From an uncultured Moraxella sp. (lineage in GTDB: Bacteria > Pseudomonadota > Gammaproteobacteria > Pseudomonadales > Moraxellaceae), in the NCBI GenBank assembly GCA_943908425.1, contig CALTTC010000013.1, forward strand, positions 1 through 55,939: 55,939 bases of DNA, read 5' to 3'. A program made the translations under genes and the position numbers. This document shows positions 9,279 to 17,782 of the stretch, in pieces; the stretch's first letter is position 1; each line of letters opens with the position of its first letter. The notes under the pieces were generated by a model. That model did no database searches, was not told the DNA's origin, and saw only the letters and a program-made list of their open reading frames with translations.

Positions 9279-9665
9279 GTGCAACCACGCACGATTGTTG
9301 CTAACTTTGTTGGGCATACGTTGCTATTTGTGTTGGTGCTGACGGTGGCTTGTGGCTTGGTTTACCATTATTTTTATGGTGAAAACGGTTATTATGCCAT
9401 GCAAGCATTGCGCCAAGACTTAAGCGTGCAACAAACAACTAATACTCAGCAGCAGCTTAAAAATGCGCGCTTGCGTGCTGATGTCGCCGATTTAAAGGCA
9501 GGACTTGTGGCGGTGGAGGAGCATGCGCGCGCTGATTTGGGATTAATCAAGCCAAATGAAATTTTTGTGCAGTTATCCACCGCCATGCCAGTACACGGCG
9601 CGATGCCAGTGACAAGCAATGAGCCAGATGCGGTAGAGGCACTCAATGTGGATGATATTCCGTGA
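9279..9665 (+). CDS. ftsB: Cell division protein FtsB (septum formation initiator family)
   Basis: 128 residues from a GTG start 5 bp after eno; GAGG at the end of eno can serve as ribosome site. Topology fits FtsB: a single membrane segment (about residues 10-32), then a periplasmic coiled coil (LRQDLSVQQ to LKAGLVAVEE) ending in a DLGLIKPNEIFVQL block that matches the conserved FtsB 'E..AR..LG.i..gEif..v' region. Links FtsL and FtsQ in the divisome. The C-terminal tail beyond residue 105 is longer than in E. coli (103 residues). Overlaps ispD by 4 bp, so the genes are translationally coupled. Confidence 0.87.
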   Translation: MQPRTIVANFVGHTLLFVLVLTVACGLVYHYFYGENGYYAMQALRQDLSVQQTTNTQQQLKNARLRADVADLKAGLVAVEEHARADLGLIKPNEIFVQLSTAMPVHGAMPVTSNEPDAVEALNVDDIP

Positions 9666-10543
9666 GTGCTATTCACGCGCTGATTGTAGCGGCGGGGAGC
9701 GGACGACGCTTTGGCGCGGATTGCCCCAAGCAATATCTGCCTTTAACTGTTAATGGCACAACTCAAACTGTCTTGCAATATAGCGTGCAGGCACTGGCGC
9801 GTCATCCAGAGATTAAGGCGTGTACTTTGGTTGTTGCGCCCAATGATGAGTTTGTAAATACGCTCGCCTTTGCCTTGCCTGTGCGCTTGGTGGCAGGGGG
9901 TATGGAGCGCTGGCAGTCGGTGATGTATGGCGTACAAAAAATTGCTGAACACGCCAGTAACGATGATTTGATATTGATTCATGATGCTGCTCGTCCGTGC
10001 CTTGAACTTAAAGACTTGACAGCGGTGATTGATGTCGCCAAAAATGAGCATTATGGGGCGATTTTAGCAACAGCTGTGGTGGATACCCTAAAAAAAAGCA
10101 GGGCAGATACTAGCACAATAAATACGGATTCAACAAATAGCGCCCCACAAAGTGACGATGGTAATAATGCAGTTGCTACTGGCGTTAGCTGTTATATTGA
10201 CCACACTGTATCACGCCAAGACATTTGGCAAGCGCAAACGCCACAAATCTATCGCTTAGGGGCATTATTAACGGTGCTAGATTGGCTCAGAAAACAGCAC
10301 AAAACCGCCCAGCGCCAGCGCTTACATTTACCCAAAAAATCTAAATCAAATAACCTATATGCACTTGATAAGCACGCGCTTGACAAGCAACAAGCGATTG
10401 TAAGTGATGAGGCGATGGGCTTTGAAAGCTTGGGGCTACCTATTGCCTTAGTAGCAGGCAGTGCTAGTAATATCAAACTAACTTATCCTAGCGATTTGCC
10501 CCTGATTGAGGCGATTTTGGCAAGTCAAAAGCGGAGCCCTTAG
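9662..10543 (+). CDS. ispD: 2-C-methyl-D-erythritol 4-phosphate cytidylyltransferase with two internal insertions
   Basis: Makes CDP-methylerythritol from MEP and CTP in the non-mevalonate isoprenoid pathway. GTG start inside the end of ftsB (GTGA overlap). Core motifs are intact: LIVAAGSGRRFG and PKQYLPL (CTP binding), VAGGMERWQSV, HDAARPCLELKD, ATAVVDTLKK, DIWQAQTPQIYRLGALL and the terminal NIKLTYPSDLPLIEAIL. At 293 residues it is ~55 longer than usual (~235). The extra length is in two low-complexity, polar segments: after VVDTLKKS (Ser/Thr/Asn/Asp-rich, about residues 147-172) and after LTVLDWL (Lys/Arg/Gln/Asn-rich, about 213-243). Both should be surface loops. Followed by comEC with a 1-bp overlap. 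Confidence 0.93.
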   Translation: MSAIHALIVAAGSGRRFGADCPKQYLPLTVNGTTQTVLQYSVQALARHPEIKACTLVVAPNDEFVNTLAFALPVRLVAGGMERWQSVMYGVQKIAEHASNDDLILIHDAARPCLELKDLTAVIDVAKNEHYGAILATAVVDTLKKSRADTSTINTDSTNSAPQSDDGNNAVATGVSCYIDHTVSRQDIWQAQTPQIYRLGALLTVLDWLRKQHKTAQRQRLHLPKKSKSNNLYALDKHALDKQQAIVSDEAMGFESLGLPIALVAGSASNIKLTYPSDLPLIEAILASQKRSP

Positions 10544-12852
10544 TGGTCTTTTGGGCTGCAGTGGTGTTGGCGATAACGGCAATGCTGGGGGTGTTACTCG
10601 TTGCGCCAACGCAAATGGGCAGTCTTGCTTTTGGCACCGATATTATTAGCTTTGCTTTGTTGGGCGGTGTCGCTGTTAGTTGGTTGCTATTGGCGTATTT
10701 ACCACATACTTCTCTACCGCGTGTGCTCAAAATGACGGCAACTGCACTGCTACTTTTGCTGTTTGTCTTATTGTGTGGCGCACGTGCTTATAACGCACAT
10801 CAGCAATATCTACAAAATACCATTGCCCAGCCGATACAGGTGGTGGCAAATGTCCATATTAGCGAGCTATCCGACAGTAGCTACCATCCTGCCCATAACC
10901 GCAGTTATCGCCAAAAGGCTCATCTTAGCGATATCGCCCCTGTGGATGGGGGAGAAGTGGTGGGCTTGCCTAGCACAATGACAGTGCTTTTAACCGCTTA
11001 TCCGCATAAGCCGAGCGCGCGCCGACCTGATGACCCACTGGCTAATCTTGCCGATATTCGCGTGGGCGAGATGCGAAAAATGACCCTAAAGCTGAGCCCA
11101 ATTGTGCCCGTTCAGGATACGGGGTTTGATAGTTATCGCTGGCTTGTGGGACGGCATATTCACGCCAATGCGCAAATAGTGCGTGTGGGTGAGCCGTTGG
11201 CTTTTGCAGATGGGTTTTTGCTACGTATAGAGCGCCAACGTGAAAGATTTCGTGGGATTTTTGAAGCGCGCTGGACGGATGATAGCCAAGGGGCGGCGGT
11301 GGCATTAAGCTTATTAACTGGCGATAGAAGCTTGATTGATAAATCAACCAAAACGCTATATCAATACGCGGGCATTAGTCATTTATTGGCGATATCGGGC
11401 ACACACGTGCTATTTTTGGCGATTTTGATGGCAAATTTGATAAGTGCTCTTGTCAATCGTGGCTATCCTGCGCTTTATTATCGTGTGCCACGTTGGCAGA
11501 TGCGTTGGGCAGTGATGGCAAGCGTTGGGCTGTTATACGCGCTATTTACTGGCTTTGATGTACCAGCGATACGCACTGTGTTAATGCTACTGATGCTTGG
11601 TGCAGCGCGCTATTTGTTGCTTGGCTGGTCGCCTTTTAAGGTATTAAGTCTCACTGCACTATTGATGGCGTTAGCTGACCCTTATGTGTTGTGGCAGGCG
11701 GGATTTTGGTTGTCATTTGTGGCGGTTGGTTTATTGCTTGTTTATGAAGAAAAGCAAGCTACTTTGCACGCGTGGGCACATCTGTGGTATTTGGTTAAGC
11801 TACAGACCTATTTGTTTGTCGCAATGCTCCCATTAACTTTACTATTATTTGGTAAGGTATCGCTTTGGGGGTTGGTTGTTAATCTATTTGCCGTGCCGCT
11901 ATTTGGCTGGCTGATTGTGCCGATCAATTTACTTGCAGGTGTATTGCACGGTTTTGTGCCAAGTGTGGCAGTAGTATTGTGGCAACTGGTTATTAGTATA
12001 TTAGGTGGTCTGCACGCGGTGTTGGCAAGTGTATTTTTGCTCTTTGGGCAAGATTGGCTGGGTTTGCCCATCTCGCCGGCGCTTGTTGTATTGGTGGCGC
12101 TGGCGTTTTGGTTGTGGTATGCCGCATTTATCCCTAGGCGTTTGGTGCTGTTGCCGTTATTTGTGCTCGCCTGTGCACTATTTGGTTCGCGTCAGTCATC
12201 TGAGTCAGGGGTGGTGGTAACCATCTTGCCCAGTGCTTATCCTTCTTTGCATGCAACACTTATCCAAGTCGGTGAAGATAATTATCTGATATTGTCTTTT
12301 CAAGAAAGCCGGCGTGTGCCAGAGATGATGGCGGTGAGTGAAGCGTTGGCGCTACAGTTACAAAAGGCGCGCGTTACTCAGCTTACGGCAATCGTTGTGC
12401 AAAATGACCACTCATTGCCATTACAAGTTGCCGGACAGCTAAGTCTAAGCTTACCGACACACCAATTATATGCCCCAAGTAGCGTAAAAGTGGGCAAATT
12501 GCAGGCGCGCCCCTGTGGGGCAAGGCAGGCGTTGCCATTAACGGATAAGGCGTTAAATGCCCAATTTGTGACCGGCTGGCAGGTGGGTGAAGAAACGATG
12601 CGGGCTTGCAGTCTTATGCTGGCAGGGGCAAAACCGCTAACGGTGCAGACCAACGATAAGCAGACATATGATTACCCTAACACCGCATTGATTATTGACG
12701 GGGCAAGCGATGAGCGACTATGGCAACTGTATCGTTTGTTGTGCCAAGATAAATTCAACGCGGATATCATCATAACCGCCGGCGCTATGGATGATGACTT
12801 AGCAAGCTTATTTGGCAAACCTGCACTATTGCCAGTCAATGGCGCAAAATAA
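10543..12852 (+). CDS. comEC: DNA internalization protein ComEC/Rec2
   Basis: 769 residues, GTG start overlapping the ispD stop by one base. ComEC forms the inner-membrane channel for single-stranded DNA during natural transformation. Layout: N-terminal membrane helices (about 1-90), a soluble OB-like segment (90-225), then the Competence domain with SLLTGDRSLIDK and the hallmark GISHLLAISGTH followed by many helices (to about 550), and a C-terminal soluble domain. This last part should be a metallo-beta-lactamase-like nuclease domain, but the HxHxDH metal motif is absent: the corresponding region reads LTAIVVQNDHSLPLQV. It may be catalytically dead or only structurally related. Unusual neighbour for ispD, whose partner ispF is missing here. 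Confidence 0.9.
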   Translation: MVFWAAVVLAITAMLGVLLVAPTQMGSLAFGTDIISFALLGGVAVSWLLLAYLPHTSLPRVLKMTATALLLLLFVLLCGARAYNAHQQYLQNTIAQPIQVVANVHISELSDSSYHPAHNRSYRQKAHLSDIAPVDGGEVVGLPSTMTVLLTAYPHKPSARRPDDPLANLADIRVGEMRKMTLKLSPIVPVQDTGFDSYRWLVGRHIHANAQIVRVGEPLAFADGFLLRIERQRERFRGIFEARWTDDSQGAAVALSLLTGDRSLIDKSTKTLYQYAGISHLLAISGTHVLFLAILMANLISALVNRGYPALYYRVPRWQMRWAVMASVGLLYALFTGFDVPAIRTVLMLLMLGAARYLLLGWSPFKVLSLTALLMALADPYVLWQAGFWLSFVAVGLLLVYEEKQATLHAWAHLWYLVKLQTYLFVAMLPLTLLLFGKVSLWGLVVNLFAVPLFGWLIVPINLLAGVLHGFVPSVAVVLWQLVISILGGLHAVLASVFLLFGQDWLGLPISPALVVLVALAFWLWYAAFIPRRLVLLPLFVLACALFGSRQSSESGVVVTILPSAYPSLHATLIQVGEDNYLILSFQESRRVPEMMAVSEALALQLQKARVTQLTAIVVQNDHSLPLQVAGQLSLSLPTHQLYAPSSVKVGKLQARPCGARQALPLTDKALNAQFVTGWQVGEETMRACSLMLAGAKPLTVQTNDKQTYDYPNTALIIDGASDERLWQLYRLLCQDKFNADIIITAGAMDDDLASLFGKPALLPVNGAK

Positions 12853-12952
12853 TCCGGGTGTCGCCTTTTGTCAATGCAGAAAATTGCTGCATATGCCTTG
12901 ACTTTTGCTAAGCTTACCCCATAAACTGTCTATTTATCCTTAAGGAAGCTCT

Positions 12953-13984
12953 ATGGCGTGGCCCCCCAATCCCAATAAACAGCCGCAATCGCAAGTATCG
13001 CCTAGCACACCAACGCCGACAGGTGGGCGTGAATGGCAACTATTAGAAAAAACGCTGATGGCAAGCATTCACGAGCAACAAAAGGCAAGGCGCTGGAGTA
13101 TATTTTTTAAGCTCTTAACTTTTTTGTATATTTTGCTGGTGTTATTTACTTTGCATAGCTGTAGCACGGCAAGTACGAGCGCCACAACGCCACTTGGCAC
13201 GACAACGCCACACTTGGCGGTCATAGATATTGATGGGGTTATCTCAAGCGGTAGTGCCGCCAACGCCACGGATGTTAATGATGCCTTAATAGATGCTTTT
13301 GATAATCCCAATGCTAAAGCCATTGCCCTAAATATCAACTCCCCCGGTGGTTCGCCTGTGCAGTCTGATGAAATTTGGCAGATGATTATGGATTTAAAAG
13401 CGGAGCATAGCGACAAAAAAGTGTATGCAGTGATTGGTGATATCGGCGCTTCAGGGGCGTACTATATTGCTTCGGCGGCTGATGAGATTTGGGTGAATCC
13501 TTCAAGCCTTGTCGGCTCTATTGGGGTGATTATGCCCAATTACAATATTGAAGGCTTGATGGATAAAGTGGGTGTGGAAGACCGTACTTTGACCGCTGGC
13601 GAGTACAAGGACATTTTGTCAATGAGTCGTCCTATCACCGATGAAGAGCGCGCGCATATTCAGCAGTTGTTAAACACCACGCACCAAAATTTTATTGATG
13701 CAGTGCAAAAAGGACGTGGCGATAAATTAAAAGACCCAGTGGGCAATAAGCTCTTTAGTGGGCTATTTTGGACGGGTAAGCAATCTTTGGCGTTGGGGTT
13801 AGCGGACAAAACTGGCGGTATCAGCCAACTTAAAAAAACGCTAGAACTAGATGACGTGGTGGATTATACCTATCAAGACCCAATGCGCGCGATATTTGAT
13901 CGCTTGGGCGTGCAGATGGGTAAAGGCTTAGGCGCGGGCATTAAGCTTGAACTTGCAAGGCAAGAAGAGCCAACGCTACAGTAG
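12953..13984 (+). CDS. sppA: Signal peptide peptidase SppA, short 36-kDa type (S49 peptidase)
   Basis: 343 residues with a strong AAGGAAG ribosome site. One membrane segment at about residues 50-68 anchors it in the inner membrane with the protease domain outside. The S49 core is clear: HLAVIDIDGVI, NINSPGGSPVQSDEIW, VIGDIGASGAYYIASAAD (nucleophile Ser at about residue 165), NPSSLVGSIGVIM and TAGEYKDILS with the catalytic Lys (about 217). Degrades cleaved signal peptides and other membrane fragments. A TTGACT at 12898-12903 and CATAAA at 12920-12925 (16-bp spacing) could form its promoter. The next gene, another membrane protease, overlaps it by one base. Confidence 0.9.
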   Translation: MAWPPNPNKQPQSQVSPSTPTPTGGREWQLLEKTLMASIHEQQKARRWSIFFKLLTFLYILLVLFTLHSCSTASTSATTPLGTTTPHLAVIDIDGVISSGSAANATDVNDALIDAFDNPNAKAIALNINSPGGSPVQSDEIWQMIMDLKAEHSDKKVYAVIGDIGASGAYYIASAADEIWVNPSSLVGSIGVIMPNYNIEGLMDKVGVEDRTLTAGEYKDILSMSRPITDEERAHIQQLLNTTHQNFIDAVQKGRGDKLKDPVGNKLFSGLFWTGKQSLALGLADKTGGISQLKKTLELDDVVDYTYQDPMRAIFDRLGVQMGKGLGAGIKLELARQEEPTLQ

Positions 13985-14616
13985 TGGGACATTACATACA
14001 AGCTACTGGCAAGGTGCTGGGGTTTATAGCGTTTTTTGCTGGCTGGCAAGTGCTTGGCTACGCCTTGTCGCTGACCTTAACGAGCGATATGATAACTTTG
14101 ACTGCTGTCTCGCTAGCCATTACGACTGTGGCGGTGTTGGGGCTTAGTAAGTATTTATACGAGCACACCTTTTGGCAACTTTTTTCTTATCGGTTGTCCG
14201 TGCCGACTGTTGCCAAAACCTTTGGACTGTGGCTAATTTTTGTGCTTGTCTCTGAGCTTGCTGGGCATTACTGGCAACAAACACCGATGGATTTTATGCA
14301 AGACATTGCCCTTGATAATCGTTCTTGGGTGCTGTGGCTTGCGGTCGTGGTGCTTGCGCCTATCTGTGAGGAACTCGTGTTTCGCCAGCTGATTTTTGAG
14401 ACATTGGCGAAATTTGGGCAGGTAGTGGCGGTGTTAGGCTCTAGTTTATTGTTTGCTGGCGTGCATTGGCAGTACAATTGGTTTGGCGTAAGTTTGGTAT
14501 TTATGCTTGCGCTGATTTTGTGTTATGCCAAAATAAAAACGCGTGCCCTTACTCTACCCATTGCCGTGCATATGCTCAATAACGCCGTGGCACTTGCGCT
14601 GTATGCGCCATCGTGA
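13984..14616 (+). CDS. CPBP-family (Abi/CAAX-like) intramembrane glutamic protease
   Basis: 210 residues, GTG start overlapping the sppA stop codon. Predicted polytopic with about six helices. The CPBP motif 1 is seen as CEELVFRQLIFE (EExxxR), motif 2 as LLFAGVHWQYN (FxxxH), and motif 3 as HMLNNAVAL (HxxxN). Bacterial members process membrane proteins or act in bacteriocin self-protection; the substrate here cannot be named. Coupling with SppA suggests a shared role in membrane protein turnover, which is inference. Convergent with apt, 4 bp apart. Confidence 0.82.
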   Translation: MGHYIQATGKVLGFIAFFAGWQVLGYALSLTLTSDMITLTAVSLAITTVAVLGLSKYLYEHTFWQLFSYRLSVPTVAKTFGLWLIFVLVSELAGHYWQQTPMDFMQDIALDNRSWVLWLAVVVLAPICEELVFRQLIFETLAKFGQVVAVLGSSLLFAGVHWQYNWFGVSLVFMLALILCYAKIKTRALTLPIAVHMLNNAVALALYAPS

Positions 14617-14620
14617 AGTT

Positions 14621-15133
14621 TTAGCCTTGCAATACGTGGTGGACAGGTAAGGGCATTGTGCCGTGTAGTTTGGGTAAATCAAGCAATACTACCGCCCCTA
14701 GCACTTGATGCCCTGCGTCAGCGCATAGCTTAGCACTGGCGGTCAGTGTACCCCCTGTGGCAAGTACGTCATCAACGAGTAGCACATCGCAATCTTTTGG
14801 CGTGGTTGCCATCTCAAGAGTGTCGTAACCATATTCTAGAGCGTATTGTTGCTGATAGACAGGTGGCGGTAATTTGCCTTGTTTTCTGATGAGCAATAAC
14901 GGCTTGTCAGTTTTGGCGGCAAGCAAACTTGCCAAAATAAATCCCCGTGATTCTATTGCGACCAAATGGCTTGTTTTTTCATAAATATCGGCAGGAATGG
15001 CGCTGATTAAAGCAGAGCAAAGCTCGTCAATATGCCCATTAAATAGCGGACTAATATCATAAAAATCAATACCAGTTTTGGGGAAATTGGGCACTGTACG
15101 AATAAGTTGCCAAAAAGGGTGAGGTGTAGGCAT
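14621..15133 (-). CDS. apt: Adenine phosphoribosyltransferase
   Basis: 170 residues (family 170-185). Salvages adenine to AMP with PRPP. Motifs: FPKTGIDFYDISPLF near the start (family F..KGi.F.Di.pLl), AIESRGFILAS, the RKQGKLPPPV loop and the PRPP site VLLVDDVLATGGTL. Start is the ATG at 15133; the gene faces carA across a ~180-bp shared regulatory gap. Confidence 0.93.
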   Translation of the reverse strand: MPTPHPFWQLIRTVPNFPKTGIDFYDISPLFNGHIDELCSALISAIPADIYEKTSHLVAIESRGFILASLLAAKTDKPLLLIRKQGKLPPPVYQQQYALEYGYDTLEMATTPKDCDVLLVDDVLATGGTLTASAKLCADAGHQVLGAVVLLDLPKLHGTMPLPVHHVLQG

Positions 15134-15216
15134 AAGCGTATCAGTTATATAAAATTGCCACGTATTGTAGCACAGTTTTTTTGTGGCGATGGCTAGATTT
15201 TTGCCCTTAAGTTGGC

Positions 15217-15222
15217 TATAAT
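15217..15222 (+). promoter_or_regulatory. Candidate -10 box of the carA leader transcript
   Basis: Perfect TATAAT on the plus strand; the -35 position has only a weak match (TAGATT at 15194-15199, 17-bp spacing). Initiation near 15229 would start transcription just before the leader hairpin and give a ~148-base leader to the carA start codon. Confidence 0.42.
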
Positions 15223-15240
15223 AGGCAAAATCTATGCATA

Positions 15241-15318
15241 GCGAGTAATAATGAAAGCAAACGCAAGACAGTTTTATTTTAAAAATTGTAGCGTTTTGTT
15301 TTAATTACTCGCTTTTTT
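15241..15318 (+). terminator. Leader terminator (attenuator) upstream of carA
   Basis: GCGAGTAAT (15241-15249) pairs perfectly with ATTACTCGC (15304-15312), followed at once by six T's (15313-15318). An inner AAACGC (15259-15264) can pair with GCGTTT (15291-15296). No plus-strand gene precedes it: the nearest upstream gene, apt, is divergent. A plus-strand terminator here therefore makes sense only as a leader attenuator of carA. The region between the arms encodes a short U-rich ORF. Confidence 0.65.
15251..15304 (+). CDS. Putative 17-residue U-rich leader peptide of carA
   Basis: ATG at 15251 directly follows the 5' arm of the leader hairpin; the frame encodes MKANARQFYFKNCSVLF and stops with TAA at 15302-15304, inside the 3' arm. 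Codons from position 8 on are T-rich (TTT TAT TTT ... GTT TTG TTT). A GAG in the 5' arm could be a weak ribosome site. Geometry matches pyrBI-type attenuation, in which a ribosome close behind a polymerase paused in U-rich sequence prevents terminator folding. Too short to prove by sequence alone. Confidence 0.42.
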   Translation: MKANARQFYFKNCSVLF

Positions 15319-15376
15319 GTGCGTGAAAGATAATATTAGGCGATATACGGTAGTAATTTGGCGATGGGTGGTAAAA

Positions 15377-16537
15377 ATGAGCAATGATTCTACAAAAGAT
15401 ACGATAGCGATTTTGGCGTTGGCAGATGGTACGGTGTTTCGTGGCGTGTCGGTTGGGGCAACTGGCGAGACAGTCGGCGAAGTGGTCTTTAATACAGCAA
15501 TGACTGGCTATCAAGAGATTTTAACCGACCCAAGCTATGCAGGGCAGTTGGTTACCTTGACCTATCCACACATTGGCAACACAGGCTGTAATATTGAAGA
15601 TGCTGAGTCTGGACGTATCCAAAAAGTATGGGCAAATGGCTTGATTGTGCGAGATGTACCAATTTTGCACAGCAGTTTTCGTGCCAATCAATCGCTAGAT
15701 GACTATCTTAAGGCACATAATATTGTGGCGATTGCCGAGATTGATACACGGCGATTGACCCGACTTTTGCGTGATAAAGGGGCACAAAACGGCTGTATTA
15801 TCACCTGCGATGACGCTGATATTGACCAAGCGACCAAAAAAGCCATTGCCAACGCCCAAGGCTTTGCTGGACTAAATGGACTGGACTTAGCAAAAACGGC
15901 TTGCGACCCTGATGGCTTTGATTGGCGTGAAGGCGTGTGGTCGCTTGATGGGTTTAATCAGTCAAGTAGTGATTATCACGTCGTGGCTTATGATTTTGGC
16001 ACAAAGACCAATATTTTGCGCATGCTGGCCGAACGTGGCTGTCGCTTGACGGTAGTGCCTGCCACGACCCCTGCTGATAAGGTATTAGCAATGAACCCTG
16101 ATGGCATCTTTTTATCCAATGGCCCTGGCGACCCTGCCGCTTGTGATTATGCCATTACCGCCGTGCGTGAGTTATTGACGCACAATATTCCGCTGTTTGG
16201 CATTTGTTTGGGTCATCAATTACTTGCTTTGGCAAGCGGTGCTAGCACCATTAAAATGAAGTTTGGTCATCACGGTGCCAATCACCCTGTACAAAACTTG
16301 GCAGACGGCACGGTGATGATTACGAGTCAAAATCACGGCTTTGCGGTTGATGAGACCACGTTGCCAGATACGCTAAAGATAACACACCGCTCGCTATTTG
16401 ATGGCTCTAATCAAGGCATAGAACGTACCGATACCCCTGCTTTTAGCTTTCAAGGACACCCAGAAGCCAGTCCTGGCCCGCACGATTGTGGGGAGTTGTT
16501 TGATAGATTTGTGCTGATGATGGCAAACAAGGAGTAA
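15377..16537 (+). CDS. carA: Carbamoyl-phosphate synthase small (glutaminase) subunit
   Basis: 386 residues from the ATG at 15377; the frame extends upstream to 15317, but the extra residues are not family-like and lie at the leader terminator. Supplies ammonia from glutamine to CarB for carbamoyl phosphate, used by both arginine and pyrimidine synthesis. N-terminal CPSase domain: LADGTVFRG, GEVVFNTAMTGYQEILTDPS, TYPHIGNTG. C-terminal class I amidotransferase domain: SNGPGDP, nucleophile Cys in FGICLGHQ (about residue 276) and FQGHPEASPGPHD with catalytic His and Glu (about 359). The downstream lipocalin gene follows after 7 bp, its ribosome site overlapping the carA stop. Confidence 0.96.
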   Translation: MSNDSTKDTIAILALADGTVFRGVSVGATGETVGEVVFNTAMTGYQEILTDPSYAGQLVTLTYPHIGNTGCNIEDAESGRIQKVWANGLIVRDVPILHSSFRANQSLDDYLKAHNIVAIAEIDTRRLTRLLRDKGAQNGCIITCDDADIDQATKKAIANAQGFAGLNGLDLAKTACDPDGFDWREGVWSLDGFNQSSSDYHVVAYDFGTKTNILRMLAERGCRLTVVPATTPADKVLAMNPDGIFLSNGPGDPAACDYAITAVRELLTHNIPLFGICLGHQLLALASGASTIKMKFGHHGANHPVQNLADGTVMITSQNHGFAVDETTLPDTLKITHRSLFDGSNQGIERTDTPAFSFQGHPEASPGPHDCGELFDRFVLMMANKE

Positions 16538-16544
16538 AGACGGT

Positions 16545-17108
16545 ATGAAATACGCCAAAGTTTTGTTGGTTGCCACCACTCTTGTCGCTATGGGCATCAC
16601 AATCAATGCTTATGCCAAAACCGATAAGCCCTTGCAAACGGTGGATTATGTGGACGTTGAGCGGTATATGGGCAAATGGTATGAGATTGCCCGCTTGCCA
16701 ATGCCTTATCAACAGCAGTGTGTCGCCAATGTCAGTGCCAACTATCACCTAAACGCTGATGGCAGTATTACCGTTATCAACCGTTGTCAAACAGCAAGTG
16801 GTGAAGAATCGGTGTCTGAAGGGCTTGCCAAAGCGGTGAGTCAAGATAATAGCAAACTTACGGTCACTTTTTTGCCAAAATGGCTACGCTGGTTGCCTGT
16901 GGGTGATGCACCGTACTGGGTGATGGCGTTAGATGAGAATTATCAATCAGCGATGGTGGGACAGCCAAGCCGTGAATATCTGTGGATACTCTCACGCACG
17001 CCTGTGATGGACGATAACACCTATCAAGCTTATTTGGACAAAGCAGTTGCTCAAGGGTATAAGCTTGATGGACTGATTGAGACACCGCAAACAGCGACTA
17101 TGCCCTAA
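16545..17108 (+). CDS. blc: Periplasmic or outer-membrane lipocalin (Blc-like)
   Basis: 187 residues; AAGGAG ribosome site at 16529-16534 overlaps the end of carA. Signal peptide of ~24 residues ending NAYA, with no lipobox cysteine, so it is probably soluble in the periplasm rather than a lipoprotein as in E. coli Blc. The lipocalin signature MGKWYEIARLPMPYQ is at about residues 42-56, followed by the Cys pair region QQQCVAN and INRCQT, then YWVMALDENYQSAMVGQPSREYLWILSRTP, which matches the bacterial lipocalin barrel. Binds fatty acids or lysophospholipids in known relatives. Its place between carA and carB has no obvious metabolic logic. Confidence 0.9.
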   Translation: MKYAKVLLVATTLVAMGITINAYAKTDKPLQTVDYVDVERYMGKWYEIARLPMPYQQQCVANVSANYHLNADGSITVINRCQTASGEESVSEGLAKAVSQDNSKLTVTFLPKWLRWLPVGDAPYWVMALDENYQSAMVGQPSREYLWILSRTPVMDDNTYQAYLDKAVAQGYKLDGLIETPQTATMP

Positions 17109-17157
17109 CCTATCTAGCAGTGTTTAATTGACCAAACTTTCGCTAATGCAGGATAAG

Positions 17158-17742
17158 ATGATAAGACTAATATTTGTACTAAGTGTACTTTGTCTAGCTA
17201 CTGTGACTAATGCCCACGCCACGTCACCTGAAAAACAGACGTTTTACCAGTCGCTAGAGCGTGGTATGCCACTTATGTTGTTTGGTACAAGTTACAACGT
17301 TGCCCAAATGCAATATTCTCTTAGTGTGGGGACGGTGCCAATATTTGCAAAACCTGTCAATCCTTTTGACCCCAGTTTTGCTGAGTGTATGCACTTTGCT
17401 ATTGTCAATAAGGATTATACGCCAGCACTTAAAGCGACAGTGGACGACTATTTTGCTAATAACGCCCATTATCTTGACCAAGATTTACAATTTTTAAATG
17501 CTAAAGCTTTGCAAAGCGAGCAACAAAAAGTCAATGATTTGTTTGCCTTGTTTGCCAAAAATGACACCCTAGCACAAAATCACGCTATTTTTTACCCAAG
17601 AATGCAAAATGCTACGCCAGTTGTTGGCGATGAACAGCCGAGCAGTGCTTTAAAAGCCATTTTGCAATCAGAAGACATGCCATTACAAGTTTTTGTTGCA
17701 AAACAAATTGATACTTGTCATCAGGTGCAACAATTAAGCTAA
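17158..17742 (+). CDS. Secreted protein of unknown function between carA and carB
   Basis: 194 residues from the ATG at 17158, which follows AGGA by 4-5 bases; the frame extends upstream to a TTG at 17128 but those residues precede the signal peptide. Residues 1-22 form a Sec signal (MIRLIFVLSVLCLATVTNAHA). The mature part has no membrane segment and is mixed-charge: SFAECMHFAIVNKDYTPALK and a C-terminal CHQVQQL give two cysteines that could pair. I do not recognise a family. Stop codon 40 bp before carB, so it is likely co-transcribed with carA, the lipocalin gene and carB. Confidence 0.72.
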   Translation: MIRLIFVLSVLCLATVTNAHATSPEKQTFYQSLERGMPLMLFGTSYNVAQMQYSLSVGTVPIFAKPVNPFDPSFAECMHFAIVNKDYTPALKATVDDYFANNAHYLDQDLQFLNAKALQSEQQKVNDLFALFAKNDTLAQNHAIFYPRMQNATPVVGDEQPSSALKAILQSEDMPLQVFVAKQIDTCHQVQQLS

Positions 17743-17782
17743 AGCATTTATCCATTTTATAATACACAGAGGAAAATAGGCT

